This document shows positions 46,200-59,500 of a stretch of DNA of 64,000 bases, one piece after another. Source of the stretch: Bemisia tabaci (Eukaryota; Arthropoda; Insecta; Hemiptera; Aleyrodidae); contig NC_092802.1 of NCBI RefSeq assembly GCF_918797505.1, forward strand, positions 19,861,883-19,925,882, in the 5' to 3' direction. The notes under the pieces were generated by a model, which was not told the origin of the DNA, searched no databases, and was given only the letters and a program-made list of their open reading frames with translations. A program made the translations under genes and the position numbers. How positions within the stretch are numbered: position 1 is the stretch's first letter; each line of letters opens with the position of its first letter.

Positions 46200-47384
46200 T
46201 AATTTTTCCACCATGTGATACGAAGCAACCAATATGGGGAAAAACAATGTGTTTCTCTCCTAGCATGTTTGGAACGTCATCATTTGTCCCCGAATGACAA
46301 GGGGAAAAAACACGTTTTTTCTTTATGTAAATCTCACGTACATTCGAGAGCACTATCGTGGATTTTGGGAATTTCTGTTTATGAATGAGCTCAGTAGCGT
46401 TGCAGCCCTTTCAGTAACATATTGGGGAGGTGACTGTGTGCTCATTATGTCAATCAAAAAAATGAGATGTTCTTTTATCGCGAATTCTACACCGAGATGA
46501 ATTTTCCAGTTATTTATCCACGGATGAGAGTTCTCGTTAAGTCAACTGGAAAAATTTCGTAATGCCAGAGCGTCTCTTTTTTAAACTAGCAACCGTACAA
46601 TTTGATACAAGGAGATTTGCTGCTGACTTAACGAGAATTCTCGTCCAGGGATGTTCAATTAGAATTTGTATTGAGCCGACAGAAAATTTTCTCAAGTAAA
46701 TTTCTACGCGTCCGAGTTTCTAGGGATGGAGAACACATTTTGAGGGATTTTCGGTCTTAACTTGAAATCAGGGGCAGATATTCACACGTTAGAATACATT
46801 TTTGTTGACTGACTTTCTTTAATTTCCTGGTATTTTCTCCATTTCGCAGACTTAAGAGAAACACTTCGAAATTGGCATGAAGCCCCCTTAAAACTTGGTA
46901 ATGACCGCAAATCTTCATTGGTGTAAAACATTCTGACTTGAACATTAAATCATGTTACTGATAGTTCCCTCGAATTTTACTGACTTCACAGTCATCACCA
47001 GGATTCTGAGAAAGCTTAAAAAACGATTTAAAACGTGTCCATCTGCACACGATGGTTAACGTTCCATGAGAGAAGAGATATCATTCTTGGAAAAAAAACC
47101 CGATGGTTTACGTCCTAAACTGCAGAAGTACACAATATAGTTTTGTTACCTTACCATTGAACACATTCTCTTTGGTTGCCCCTCGTGCGTCATTCCAGAC
47201 ATGAAACTGGCAGAGACTATAATGCACTATTGTGGCTGATGACGTCGATCGCAGTTAATGAATGTGGGATATTGTTTGAGAGCACTTATGCGGTCAATGA
47301 AAAAGCTCTTCGCTGCAAGTCTCTCGATGTTTGTGGTGCTACACTTTATAGTGCAGGTTTATCTCTCTCTTTCTCCCTTTTCTG
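46200..47384. other. no gene recognised
   Basis: AT-rich DNA with several short ORFs lacking domains or splice context. An inverted pair (CAACTGGAAAA... / ...GAGAATTCTCGT near 46520 and 46630) is the only structure noticed. Confidence 0.4.
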
Positions 47385-49190
47385 ATGTATGTAATTTCAT
47401 CTTCGGTCCCCAGGAATCTCCAAAAGCACGTAAACGCACATCAATCTGGCGCGCTTCGAGAGATTTATCCTCACGAGTGAAGGATCTCGAATCGCACACT
47501 GCGTTCGACCCAATAGCCGGATTTGCACTCCTAGGAATCAAAAGCACGTAAACGCACATCTGGCGCGTTTTGTGAACCTCTCAAGTGGAAGATCTCGAAA
47601 TGTGGGATGCGATCGAGCAAAAAGCCGTGTTTGCACCCTTAGGAATCCCCAAAAGCACGTAAAGTTACATATTCTGCGCTTTGTGAGTTTTAAACGCACA
47701 AGTAAGAGATCTCGAACCGCACAATCTGTACGACCGAATAGCCGTGTTTGCACCTTTAAGAATCTCCAAAAGCACCTAAACGCACAACTGGCGCGCTTCG
47801 TGAGTTTTATCCTCACAAGTGAAGGATCTTGAATCGCACAATGCGTTCAACATAATAGTCGTGTTTCTACCCATAGGAGTCTTCAAAAGCACGTAAAGTT
47901 ACATATCGACGGTGAAACTACTAGACCACGTATCTCGTTTGCGGTGTTTAAAAATCTCCACTCACATTTTATTTTTTTTGAAGGAGATCAAATCAATGTC
48001 ATTCCTTACAATTTTCACAGATTTTTCTCCGCACAAAGAGGAAAAATCACGGAAGTTTTCACGAACTGACGTTGAGTAGTTTTCCAATTAAAAAATAAAG
48101 TATGACAGGAAGTCTGCGACGTCGCAAACCGAGATACGTGGTTTGGTAGTTTCACCGTCGATATTCTGCGCTTTGTGAGTTTTAAACACACAAGTGGAAG
48201 ATCTCGAATCGTGGGAGGCAATCGACCAAATAGCCATGTTAGCACCCTTAGGAATCCCCAAAAGCACGTAAAGTTACATACTCTGCGCTTTGTGAGTTTT
48301 AAACACACAAGTGAAGAATCTTGAATTGCACGATGCGTTCGACTAATAATCGTGTTTCTACCCCTAGGAATCTTCAAAAGCACGTAAAGTTACATATTCT
48401 ACGCTTTGTGAGTTTTAAACACACAAGTGAGTGATCTCGAACCGCACAATCTGTTCGACCGAATAGCCGTGTTTGCACCCCTAGGTATTTCCAAAAGCAC
48501 CTAAACGCACATCTTCTGCGTTTTGTGAGTTTTTAACTCACAAGTGAAAGATCTCGAATCGCACAGTGCGGTCGACCGAATAGTCGTGTTTGCACCCCTA
48601 GGAAGTTCCAAAAGCACGTAAACGCACAGCTGGCGCGTTTCGTGAGTTTTAAACTCACAAGTGGAAAATCTCGAATGGTGGGATGCGATCGAGCAAAAAG
48701 CCGTGTTTGCACCCTTCGGAATCCCCAAAAGCACATAAAGTTATATCTTCTGCTCTTTGTAAGTTTTAAATTTACAAGTGAGAGATCTCGAACCGCAGAA
48801 TCTGTTCAACCGAATAGCCGTGTTTGTATCCCTAGGAATCTTAAAAAGCACGTAAAGTTACATATTTTACGCTTCGTGAGTTTTAACCTCACAAGTGAAG
48901 AATCTCGCATCGCACAAGGCGTTCGACCGAATAGTCGTGTTTCTACCCCTAGGATCCTTCAAAAGCACGTAAAGTTACATCGTTGTTGCTTTGTGAGTTT
49001 TAATCTAGGAAGTGAATGATCTCGAATCGCACAATGCGTTCGACCTCAGAGTCGTGTTTTTACCCCCAGGAGTCTTCAAAAGCACGTAAAGTTACATCCT
49101 AGGTGCATTGTGGGTTTTAAACTCACAAGTGAGAGAATTCGAACAGCACAATGAGTTAGACCGAATAGCCGTGTTTGCACCCCTAGTTTC
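47385..49190. repeat. 118-bp satellite array, about 13 units
   Basis: Units share GATCTCGAATCGCACAATGC, GTTCGACCGAATAGCCGTG, TTTGCACCCCTAGGAATC, AAAAGCACGTAAA and CTTTGTGAGTTTTAAAC. Starts fall near 47483, 47589, 47708, 47824, then after a 254-bp insertion 48198, 48316, 48432, 48548, 48665, 48783, 48901, 49019 and 49137. The period is not a multiple of three and the ORFs over it shift frame, so it is not protein coding. Confidence 0.9.
47907..48160. mobile_element. MITE inserted in the satellite, ATAT TSD
   Basis: The termini are CGACGGTGAAACTACTAGAC and its near-perfect mirror ending GTAGTTTCACCGTCG. ATAT flanks both sides (47903-47906, 48161-48164), while uninterrupted satellite units read TTACATATTCTG at this point. 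Length 254 bp. Confidence 0.92.
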
Positions 49191-49199
49191 TTCAGTGTC

Positions 49200-50010
49200 A
49201 TTCAGTCCATCTACATTAATTTTAATTACTGAACTTGCAACTGATAGCTACATTTATAGCCAGCCAATCACGCATAGACTTGTTGTCTCACACACTCACC
49301 GCAACCGTGACATCAGCAAGTCTATAAAAGCGTGCGCTGCGCCCAAATCGAGGTCTTCTTGCAAGCCTCAGACCCGTGAGACGTTGGTCCTCCCTTAACA
49401 TCTTTTAACCATAGGTCTTTTCCCATCTCTTAGACCTGCAGAGACACGTATGTGTTTTCTCAACATCCCTTAGACCCAAGTGACATTCAAACCCTCTCAT
49501 CAAGCGTCGCACTCTCAACGCTTAAAGTGCATCTTTGTGTGGAATTTCGACTAACTTTTCATCCGCTTTTCTTTTCTACATTTTGTGCAACATTTACCGG
49601 TTATTTTGGATTAATACAGTGGAAAAACGTTCTCTTAAACTTTGCCTCTCTCGTTTTCATCCCGTCATTCGTAGTTCGTTGGTTCTACGATAATAAAAAC
49701 CAGCTGGTGCCGAAATCGGATATTATTTTGGACTTTATTTTTCTTCACCATTCTGAAACTTTAAAATGGTATCGAAACCAGTTCTTAAATTGTAACAAAG
49801 TATGTGGAAAAGTTGCTTCTTTTTAACTGGATATTTCTATGTTCCTGAGTTAATTTTTTTGCGTTTTTAATGTAAGCATCGTGTTCTACGCGTCATTTAT
49901 CTTTGGAATTTTTTGTATTCGCAAATTTTTGTATTGTATTTTTTTAATGTATTCGCAAGTGAAAATTCGTTCATGGTTTAGAGCCCTATTTTTTATTCAC
50001 CAACTTCATT
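49200..50010. other. no gene recognised between satellite and nuclease gene
   Basis: A 124-codon frame at 49452-49826 (+) has no domain and no splice context. The stretch 49830-50000 may hold the 3' UTR of the nuclease gene read on the minus strand, but no clear AATAAA was found in a convincing place. Confidence 0.35.
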
Positions 50011-50016
50011 AAAGTT

Positions 50017-50517
50017 TTAAGGGGTTCTACAAACCCTCACACTACGACTTATCATCCGCTTGCTCCGTGTTAACATGGAGTGTAGGCATCTTTCTAATCT
50101 CTCCCGACCGCTCTGGACTCGGGAAATTGTAGGTGGGTTGAGCGACTCCTCGATTCCTTGCAGAATCCCTTTATACGAAATTTTAGGCGCAGTCTGAACT
50201 TGTTTCAGGAACTTTCCGACGTCACAGAAATATATCCGTCCCTTGGAGAATTCCTTTTTGTCGTCCGGCCATGAGTTTTGCGCTGCAATATCCTTGCAAA
50301 GCTCTTTCGGCGCAGTGTCCTTCGTGGCGAAAGGGTCGTTTGAACAAATCGCTACGATCGCTTTATTAGTTGCCTTGCTTTGAATTATCTTGAAGAATGC
50401 TGCAGGCACCCGGACTTTATTTGAGTGTAAAAGGACCTCAACGGATGATCTGCTCTTCGGAGAATACATCTTGAGGACCCCGAAAGTTCCCGTGATGATT
50501 CGCAAATCCTCGCCTGT
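50017..50517 (-). CDS. dsRNase-type nuclease C-terminal exon
   Basis: The acceptor TGCACGCAG|ACA opens in phase 0 and the frame ends at 50017. It encodes TGEDLRIITGTFGVLKM, PAAFFKIIQS, ICSNDPFATKD and LCKDIAAQNSWPDDKK. The last 40 residues (basic, RSKRM...) have no family counterpart that I recognise and could be read-through of an earlier splice. Confidence 0.85.
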   Translation of the reverse strand, partial: TGEDLRIITGTFGVLKMYSPKSRSSVEVLLHSNKVRVPAAFFKIIQSKATNKAIVAICSNDPFATKDTAPKELCKDIAAQNSWPDDKKEFSKGRIYFCDVGKFLKQVQTAPKISYKGILQGIEESLNPPTISRVQSGRERLERCLHSMLTRSKRMISRSVRVCRTP

Positions 50518-53500
50518 CTGCGTGCAAATCAATGGAAAAAAGACAGAAATTATTTGCACATTTCGTCGCCCCTGTGACGTAAAGACGTATCTCACTTTCC
50601 AGGTGAGCCCTGTTTTACATATAATTCTATGCTTTCTGGGGTTCATGAAAAAATCGAGTTACGCCCTAACGTCAGAGGAGCGAAGAATTATAAAACCAAG
50701 ATATAAATGGTTCTTCAGAATTTATATCACTGCCCAAGGTGAGACGATTGAGAAACAAAATATATACCATTATGTTCTATATATGCAGATAGGTGCTTTT
50801 ATGAATGAAAATGAAATTTATGAATTTTGGTTTTTTCAGAGGGGAGAAGTTTTTACTAACAGATTTCAAAGTAAACTCTTCCACTATTATTTGGAAATGT
50901 TTTAACATGTGCAGCGTGTTTAGCGTTAGACTTTTATGAAAAAACATGCTCTGAGCTACTATAATTTGTACCTCAAATAGCTCATTCTCCAGTGAACTAC
51001 TTCTTTAGAGGGTGTCAAAGATTATTTTCTGATTCTTCCTAATATTCATTTAATAATCGGTACCTCTCCTAAATTTTCTCATCGCTCTTTCACAAGGATT
51101 ACTACTCTATAATAAATTACATAGTGAGTACCTTAGCTGCTACTTTTCTCACGTAGTTTTCGAGACTCTTCCAATTGCCTGCGTTGATTATTTGCCACTG
51201 TGGGGCAGCGTTTGCGTAGAAAAATGTCGACCATTTCCACGTTGCATAGTAAAAATCTGCCTTTGGTGCGAGATGACCTCTTGCCAAAAAGTATTTGCCG
51301 GTCAGCAACGGCTCGCTTAATTCACTCCCCATGAGCTCTTCGAACAATTTTTTCTGATACTCCTGTCAAAATCAATCAGGACGAAACTTTTGAGTAGAGA
51401 AAGTAGTAGTAGTAGAAGTAGTAGTAGTTGAGTTTTGAGTAGTATATGGTGGTAATATGGTGGTATAAGTATGATGATAACAAATAATATAAGAATACGT
51501 TAAGACAAACATGTTTACACCTGTACTGTCCATTAAACATAACCCACACTGATTATATTCTTTGCCTCTGCAGACTAGACATTTTTCCGCTATAGAACCC
51601 CCAGTGGTGGAACATCAGAGTGTCCACTCTTTTGATTGAAACCCTGCCTTGTAACCTGTGACGGTAATTGCTCGTATTGATATTGTAATTTTCGAAGAGA
51701 AGTTTACTTCTATATTTCGTTCGTTCTTTTTTATTTTCTTGTTCCTAAAGGGACGAAACTTAACTTATATAAATATGAGAAAGTTAAAAATTTAAAAATA
51801 GTGCGGCTTCTACTCGTTCTGGCTGGTATCCTCGAGCCATAATAATTATTAATACGATAATTATAGAGATTTCGAATATTTAGTCGAATATTATTAAATT
51901 CCATTTGTAAAAAGTCAATATTAATTGTATAGATCCGTATCCTGGGCGATTAAACCAATTTTTCACAATTAATCGTTTAGGAGTTTATTTTGGACAATGA
52001 TCAGAAATTTGTGGGGTTAATAATAGATTTGTACCTATTATAGTTGAAGTTGTTCTAAACCAGGGGTTTTCAGTTTGGTTAGCAAATTCAAGATCATTAA
52101 AAAGATTCATGTAATTGATGATCTTTTAAATCGTACAAAGTATAAACTGGTTCAAAATGAATACTTAAAGGGGGTTAAAGAAGTAAAAGGAGGAAAAAAG
52201 TGAGGTGCATATGGAATATGGAGTTGAGTACGGCTCTTGAGAAGTTATGCGTCAAATATACAGGGTGAGCGAAAAGTCCCCGACCCCCCCTCTAACTTTT
52301 GAACGAATTGACCTAGGGAAATGAAACTTTGGGAATGTTCCTACCTCAAAGGGGACCATCTTTTGGGGGGGTTAAAATGTTGGTCCCTCCCTCAGCGGGG
52401 GACGGGGGCCCCCAACTTTTTTTTCAAATAGCAACCCCTATCTTGTGATACCTCATTCGAAAGAGCATAAAAAACTAAGAATTTTGGCGCAAACCGCAGA
52501 TCAATATCTTAATTTTTGACCGAGTTATGATAGGTCAAATGTCAAATTTGACCTATTTTCAAAAAATCATAACTCCGGTTCAAATTATCGTAAAGAAAAA
52601 AATAAAACGAGAAAATTTACCAAATTGTGTCCGCTTTTAAGTAAAAATTGCAAAAATTACTACGATTTAATTTTAAGGGGGGGGGGGCTCGGACCCCCAA
52701 ATACGTCAATTCAAAGGTCATTCCATTTTCCCGCGAAAAAAGGCAATTTCCCCTGGATTTGCCTCCACATTATCTCAGTAAGGGCAAAATCAGTTCAACA
52801 TTACGTTGGCAAGTCCCCAAATTTCGGGAAAAGTTAAAACAAGCAGTTCCAACGCCCAAGCGTTGGAGGGCGCTTCTTTGACAAAGCTTATTACTACCAT
52901 CTTATGTACCCGAAGACTGACGAAGATGGAATTTAAAGTGGGAGTCTTTAACCGCAAAACCCTTCAAAACTTCAGATCGACCGCGAGGATCTGAAACATT
53001 CCACAAGCACTTTGTGATGAATTTAAGTTGGTGGTGAATGGAAACATAAAGGATGCACTGTAAATCAGACGACGGGAAAGAGCGGCGGAGCCTCTAAAGC
53101 TGGTGCGTCAACGCGATCTAGCGGACAGCGGCGTCGCGACGCCGCGAGGTAGGGCGCGCAGGTCGCGGGGGAGCGGGGCCGCGTGAAGAGGAGTTCAGCA
53201 GTGGGGAGAGGAACTGGGGAAGCGCGGGTCGCGGGGAAGAGAGGGACCGGCCGGCCGGCGGTGACATCGGCCATGGATGAAAATATAGGCAGCGCTAATG
53301 TCTCCGCTAACTGGAGTTGGGGGTCCTTATTCATTCTCTTGGTCCATGACATAACCTTAAACCTTCCGCTCAATGCCGCAAACAGCTGACGTGTCGATGC
53401 TGCGCCAAGAAAATGAACCAATCACAAAATAGCACAGTAATACGTCACTAAAATGAAGAGATCACGTGACTGTTCGTAATATTTTCAAATCGATCTGAAA

Positions 53501-56500
53501 GTACTGCCTCGGATATAAGTATTTAAAGCATAAGGAGGCCCTAAAATACTTTAACCAGGTAATACGTCCGTGCGAGATTGTTATGCTTAAAAGCAAAACA
53601 TTTCACGAAAACTTTTACGAATACCAGATGCAGAAAAAAATCCAATTTTCCCGGGTGTACCAGAATGGCGTCATTACCCATAAGGCAAAAGGGCATGTAG
53701 TATAGTACATGTTACATCGGGGGAGTCGAACGGTTGGAAAGGGCGCATCTGGTACCCAGAAGCGCCCAAAAAAAATGATATTTAAACGGTCAAATTTAAT
53801 TACCTTAAATTTCGTTTTTTTAACTTTTCCCGAAATTTGGGGACTTGCCAACGTGATGTTGAACTGATTTTGACCTTACTGAGATAATGTGGAGGCAAAT
53901 CCAGGAGAAATTGGCTTATTTCGCGGGAAAATTGAATGACCTTTGAATTGACGTATTTGGGGGTCCGAGCCCCCCCCCCCCCTTAAAATTAAATCGTAGT
54001 AATTTTTGCAATTTTTACTTAAAAGCGGACACAATTTGGTAAATTTTCCCGTTTTATTTTTTTCTTTACGATAATTTGAACCGGAGTTATGATTTTTTGA
54101 AAATAGGTCAAATTTGACATTTGACCTATCATAACTCGGTCAAAAATTAAGATATTGATCTGCGGTTTGCGCCAAAATTCTTAGTTTTTTATGCTCTTTC
54201 GAATGAGGTATCACAAGATAGGGGTTGCTATTTGAAAAAAAAGTTGGGGGCCCCCGTCCCCCGCTGAGGGAGGGACCAACATTTTAACCCCCCCAAAAGA
54301 TGGTCCCCTTTGAGGTAGGAACATTCCCAAAGTTTCATTTCCCTAGGTCAATTCGTTCAAAAGTTAGAGGGGGGGTCGGGGACTTTTCGCTCACCCTGTA
54401 TATTGAAAAAATGTGATCGAGAAACACTCTAAAGTTACTTTGAAAATATGTCTAGGGTGATATATGCAAATGGATGTGCTACACGCAAGGTTTACCGCCG
54501 TGCTAAGGAAAAACGCCGTATGAATATTCGAGAGTTGCCAAATTTCTTTCGATAAAATGTTCATTTTTGAAGGAAGTTATGAATATTTTTCTTTGAAATT
54601 TTATGGTGTTATTACATTATATTATACTCCTATTATATGTGTGGTTTTATTTTGACTCTGGGATTAATAGTTAAGATGGGTATATTTCCTTTTCATTTTT
54701 GATTGATTTTAATTTGTGGCAAGCTTGAATGGATTAGATTTCTTATTTTATCTACTTTAATAAAGTAAAATAAAAAAAGTCTAATAAGTAAATAAAGTCT
54801 ATATTAAATCTATTAGTAAAAAAAAGAGATATTAATCATTAGCAATAGAGAAGGAGAGGTAGAATAATATATACATAAAGTAATATAATTATTAATATTT
54901 AAGTGCTGACATAAAACAGCACTTAAATATATTAAATCTGTAAGTAAAAAAGTAAAGTAAAAAGTAAGTAAGTAGTAAGTAAGTAAAAAGTATAAGTAAA
55001 TCTATAAGTGTTAGGTGAAATAGCGAGCAAAATGATCTGTAAACTTGGAAAAGAAATATTCATAAGCTTATCAGGAAATTCGTGTTTTATAAAAGGCAAT
55101 TTGGCAACGCCTGACGATTTATACAGCTTTCTTCCTCAGCACAGCAGTATACAGCCAGCAAGTAGAGTTTCTATAATGGTGAAGTTGCACGAAAATCACG
55201 AAGGAAACATAAAAAATTGTAAATTCCACTCTTCAGCGCGCAATCTGCGGTTGGTCTCGTCACACTTTTTTTTCAAGTTTTCCGCGACCGCGGGATGTTT
55301 TTCTCAGTCACCAGCGACCACGTTCGCGTAGACATAGGAGTTAAAAATCCTAAACCGGCTTTTATTAATAAACTAACAATTTCGCCAACTTTTTCCAAAG
55401 TATGATTTCAATCGTTTCAAAGCACATTTTTGTCTCTGTCGCCTTTCTTTCTTTTGCGAAATCTTACGGAAGGAGAGTTTTTACCAGTTTGCGAGATTGT
55501 TTCTTTACTTAAGCTAGGTTTTTTCGAGTCTCTCTATGGGCAAACTTGACTGCTGGCTACCGAGAAAAATTGCTTGCAGACTCCACAAAATTTAAGAAGC
55601 GTGTTCCAAACAGGGCCGGATTAAAGGAGTGGCCACATGGGCCGCGACCTATGGCGGCAAATCTATAGGGGGTGGCAAATTTTGAAATTTTTTTAAATGC
55701 AGGTATAGAAAATTCGAATTTAGAAAAAAAATTAAAAACGAGAAAAGGTGACAAAATCTATAATTTTCTGAGAGTATGGTAATTTCTACTTTTGTCGTCT
55801 TTCAGTGATACAAGAGAGACAGCACCTTTAATTAGTCGAGTTAAGAGAGAAACCAAACACGCAATTTGGCCTGGAACGGCGCGACTTAGAGAGAAAAGAT
55901 GACGGGACTTGAAATGAAAAGGAGAAGCCCTCGGCGCGGCGATCGGCATGTAACAACATATTAGCCCCTACATGACTGCACAAATACCTCACGCATTGTG
56001 GCAAACACAGTGCGATCAGCGTGAAACGCATAGCGCCTACAAGACTAAGTGAATACTTCACGCATTGCGCCAAACACGGTGCGGTCTGCACGGTGCGGCG
56101 GCGGAAGTTAAAATCATCAATCCACATTTATGTTTGTTCTTTCATAATTTTTGCGTTCATCTCTTATGAATGGAAGGCCTTGTTCACACAGAGATAGGTT
56201 TACGAGACTTAACTTTCGCGCAAAGTTCCGTGAACTTTTGCTAGTAGTGTTGACAGGGCTTTCCTAAAAAATGTGTTTAACACAAGTAAACGCGTTTTAT
56301 GCACCCCTCCCCCGCTGGCACGTTCATTTGATGGTTTTTATTGATGTTTCAAAACGAATGAGGAGGGGGTGGCAAAATATAGGCGGCGAGCGGCAAGTAT
56401 AGGTAAATCCGGCCCTGGTTACCTACAAACCACGCAAATTGTGCGCTAATAAGTGAACCTCAATTTTTTTTATGTGTCCATCTTAATTTTCATGCAATTT

Positions 56501-59500
56501 TACGCGAGAAAAGTACATTTACTTGGGTGTATCTCTTGCGTGCAACAGATCCATTCTTCCGTCTCCGATTTGCGATACTCTGTTGGGAGCAATTTTGGAG
56601 TTAAAACGAATATCCATCAAAATATCTCCCAAACTTTTCTTCGTATATAACTGATGCACTAAAGCCTGATGTAACTTGTTGACATTTATAAACAGTCCTC
56701 ATATACAGACATTTTAAATTGAATGATTGAATATCGAATATTTCTCGGAACTGCAATAGAGGCACCTTCAGGAGTTTCCCTAGGAAAATCACATATCGAT
56801 GGTGAAACTACCAAACCACGTATCTCGTTTGCGGTGTTTAAAAATCTACGCTCACATTTTATTTTTTTGAAGTAGACCAAATCAATATCATTCCTTGAAA
56901 TTTTCACAGAATTTTCTCCGCACGAAGAGGAAAAATTATAGAAATTTTCAAGACTGGACGTTAAGTAGTTTTTCATTTAAAAAATAAAGTATCACAGGAA
57001 GTCTGCGACGTCGCAAACCGAGATACGTGGTTTGGTAGTTTCACCGTCGATATGCATTTGTACTCGGCAAATTCATAGGTAGAAAATTGTTCACTTCCAA
57101 AAGCGGAAAGAGCATGTGTTAACAGTTGTTTTCTCACAACAGCCTTTTTGCTTCAAAAGACTTCAAACGCCTGCATGTCATTCTACCATACCGTGTTACA
57201 GAAAACAAATTTTAACATGAACACCACTGGTCAATGTCTGAAAAGTAGCTCTACAAAAATTAAAATTTCGTTAAGGCACGTATGTAGTTATTACCTTCGT
57301 GTAGATTAGCTTCAATGGTACGTCTTTATAAAGAGGCAATGGGCCCTCTTGAAAATCAGGTCGAGGCTCGAAGTATGTAGCTTCGCAAATTTTTGATGGA
57401 AGATCATGTTCGACGTATAACGTGTCTGCTTTGATCAAGTCATGGCAAAGTGACATCAGTGGCACAAGATCCTTCCCAACCTGTTGAGGAGGTATACATT
57501 TCAGAGGCAAAATAAACGGAGTGTAGAAATCTCTCTCAGAGTGTCTCTCTGTAATGGTACCTACTAAAAATATTGGTCAAATTTAGGTTTAAATAATAAA
57601 CAGAGAGATGTAATTTTAATGTAATGTGCGTTAAAATTCGGTACTGAACTGTTATAATTATGGGGATGAATTTACAGTGGAGCTCATATTACTTGGACGT
57701 ATTTTTACCAAACAGACCTATGTGGAGGTGAAAAATATGGGGTGTGCTCTAGAAAAGTGCATAAGAAGCAATGTAAAAGTGTGCGTGATTCCTTTCGAAG
57801 AATTTGAAAAGTGGGATTTTACATTCTATCAAACAGACCTATGTGCCAACTGAATGCGGAACTCATGAGCCGCGGGCATGGCAAAAGAGCGTTTTGGACA
57901 GGGCTCATGAGTTAAAGCGCCCTGACGACGATCTCCCCGTCACGTTTCGGATTCTTCATTGCCGCTGACGTCACTGGCGCTTTATTATTCTCATTCACTC
58001 TTACGGCCAAAGAACTAACGAGCACACCCCATATTTTTCACCTCCACATAGGTCTGTTTGGTAGAAATACGTCCACTTTTGAATGAAAGCATACAGTGAC
58101 AAAATGCTGAGAGAGTGTTTTGAACCAAAAATACTGTTCATATAAAATTGAACTTTCTATTTTGTGAAATTCTGCTCTCTATTTAAACCCCGCTACGTCT
58201 GTTCTGTAGAACCGAACTTCACGTTCATGAGCTAGATTCTACGTCGATCAAACTCAGAGACAAGAGACCCACCACTCGTATCTCGGCTATGGTGGAAGCT
58301 TTTACTTTCGAGACTTCAACATTAAACTGTTGACTTACCTACTTGGTTGATGTTTAACAACGTGTTTGCAGTTCCGTTTTGCAAACATGCTTAAGTTTGG
58401 GAAACTCGTTCGGCTCATGACGTCAGCCGAAGCTCATTATCCACCATGTAGGTAGGTCAACAGCCGAAAAAAGAGTGATGACTGTTGCTCCCTTTTAATC
58501 GACCATAAGTAAGTGTTGAATCACTGAAAGTAAAAGTTTCAACCTGTCGTCAAGAGGCCAGTGGAGGGTCTCTTGTCCCTGATCAAACCGCATACCTTTG
58601 TCTCTGCTTATGATACTAAACTTTTCTCTTTACGCGCCCAAATTTCTATACAAGGTACTAAACTTTCTGTACATAGAGTCGCAGTCTTATGAAGCGAATT
58701 TTACCGTTTATGTGGCTAAACTTCTAACTAAGGCAAATTGTACATAAGAGTTTGGTTATTTGCTTGAAAGTAACAAGAACAAGAATCAAACATTTTATTC
58801 AACGGGCCAAGTAGTATATGAACGATTTTTTGCTCCACTTTTCGTCGTTGCTCAGGCGAAAGAACATAACTACATTTCAACGTTGTGAAATTTATATTAG
58901 CAGATTGTATATACACCAGAGGCGGATCCAGCTATTTGGCAACACCGGATTCCCACCATTTAAACCTACGTTAAATAATTGATTCTTGTCGGAGCTCCTG
59001 GCCCCTCCAAGAGTCGATATATTTCCATAGGTTTAAATGGAGATACACAATGTTGCAAATTTGCTGGATCTGCCAATGATATTCACCCAAAAACTGCTAC
59101 ACATATCTATTTGAAAATTTCAATAATTTTTTTAGCACAAAAACCAGAAAATTTTAGACGGAAATTGCACTGTCATAATTCTGTAAACGATTAAATTGTT
59201 GGAGTCAGTTTGGCAACATTGGAGTGGAGTTACGTTGCTTCGTTTGAAAACGGTCACTTGTTTAAGGAAGACCCCTCAATCGAAAGCCCATCCGAATATA
59301 ATGATCATAAAACCTGAAATCCTATTTCCATCTGTGTCCCAGTCTTTGCGCAAGAGTGTCCGGAAGGATCAATAACTGCCGGCAATCTTTCAGTACATTC
59401 CATTCGGCCAATGGGGAATACGATCAGTTTTGGCGTGCCACTACCAGTATTCTGTTTCTTTTTCCTCCAGGTTTTCTGCGACCTCAGTTTGTTCTTATCC

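Noticed and set aside
47258..49019. Several 60-125-residue ORFs with repeated Ser/Arg/Phe words
   Set aside because: They lie on the 118-bp satellite; the period is not divisible by three and frames shift from unit to unit.
49452..49826. 124-residue plus ORF downstream of the satellite
   Set aside because: Hydrophobic AT-driven composition, no domain, no splice sites; probably chance.
53065..53421. 118-residue Pro/Arg-rich minus ORF
   Set aside because: It comes from the CpG-rich part of the 52840-53767 element and is disrupted in the other copy (5093-5284).
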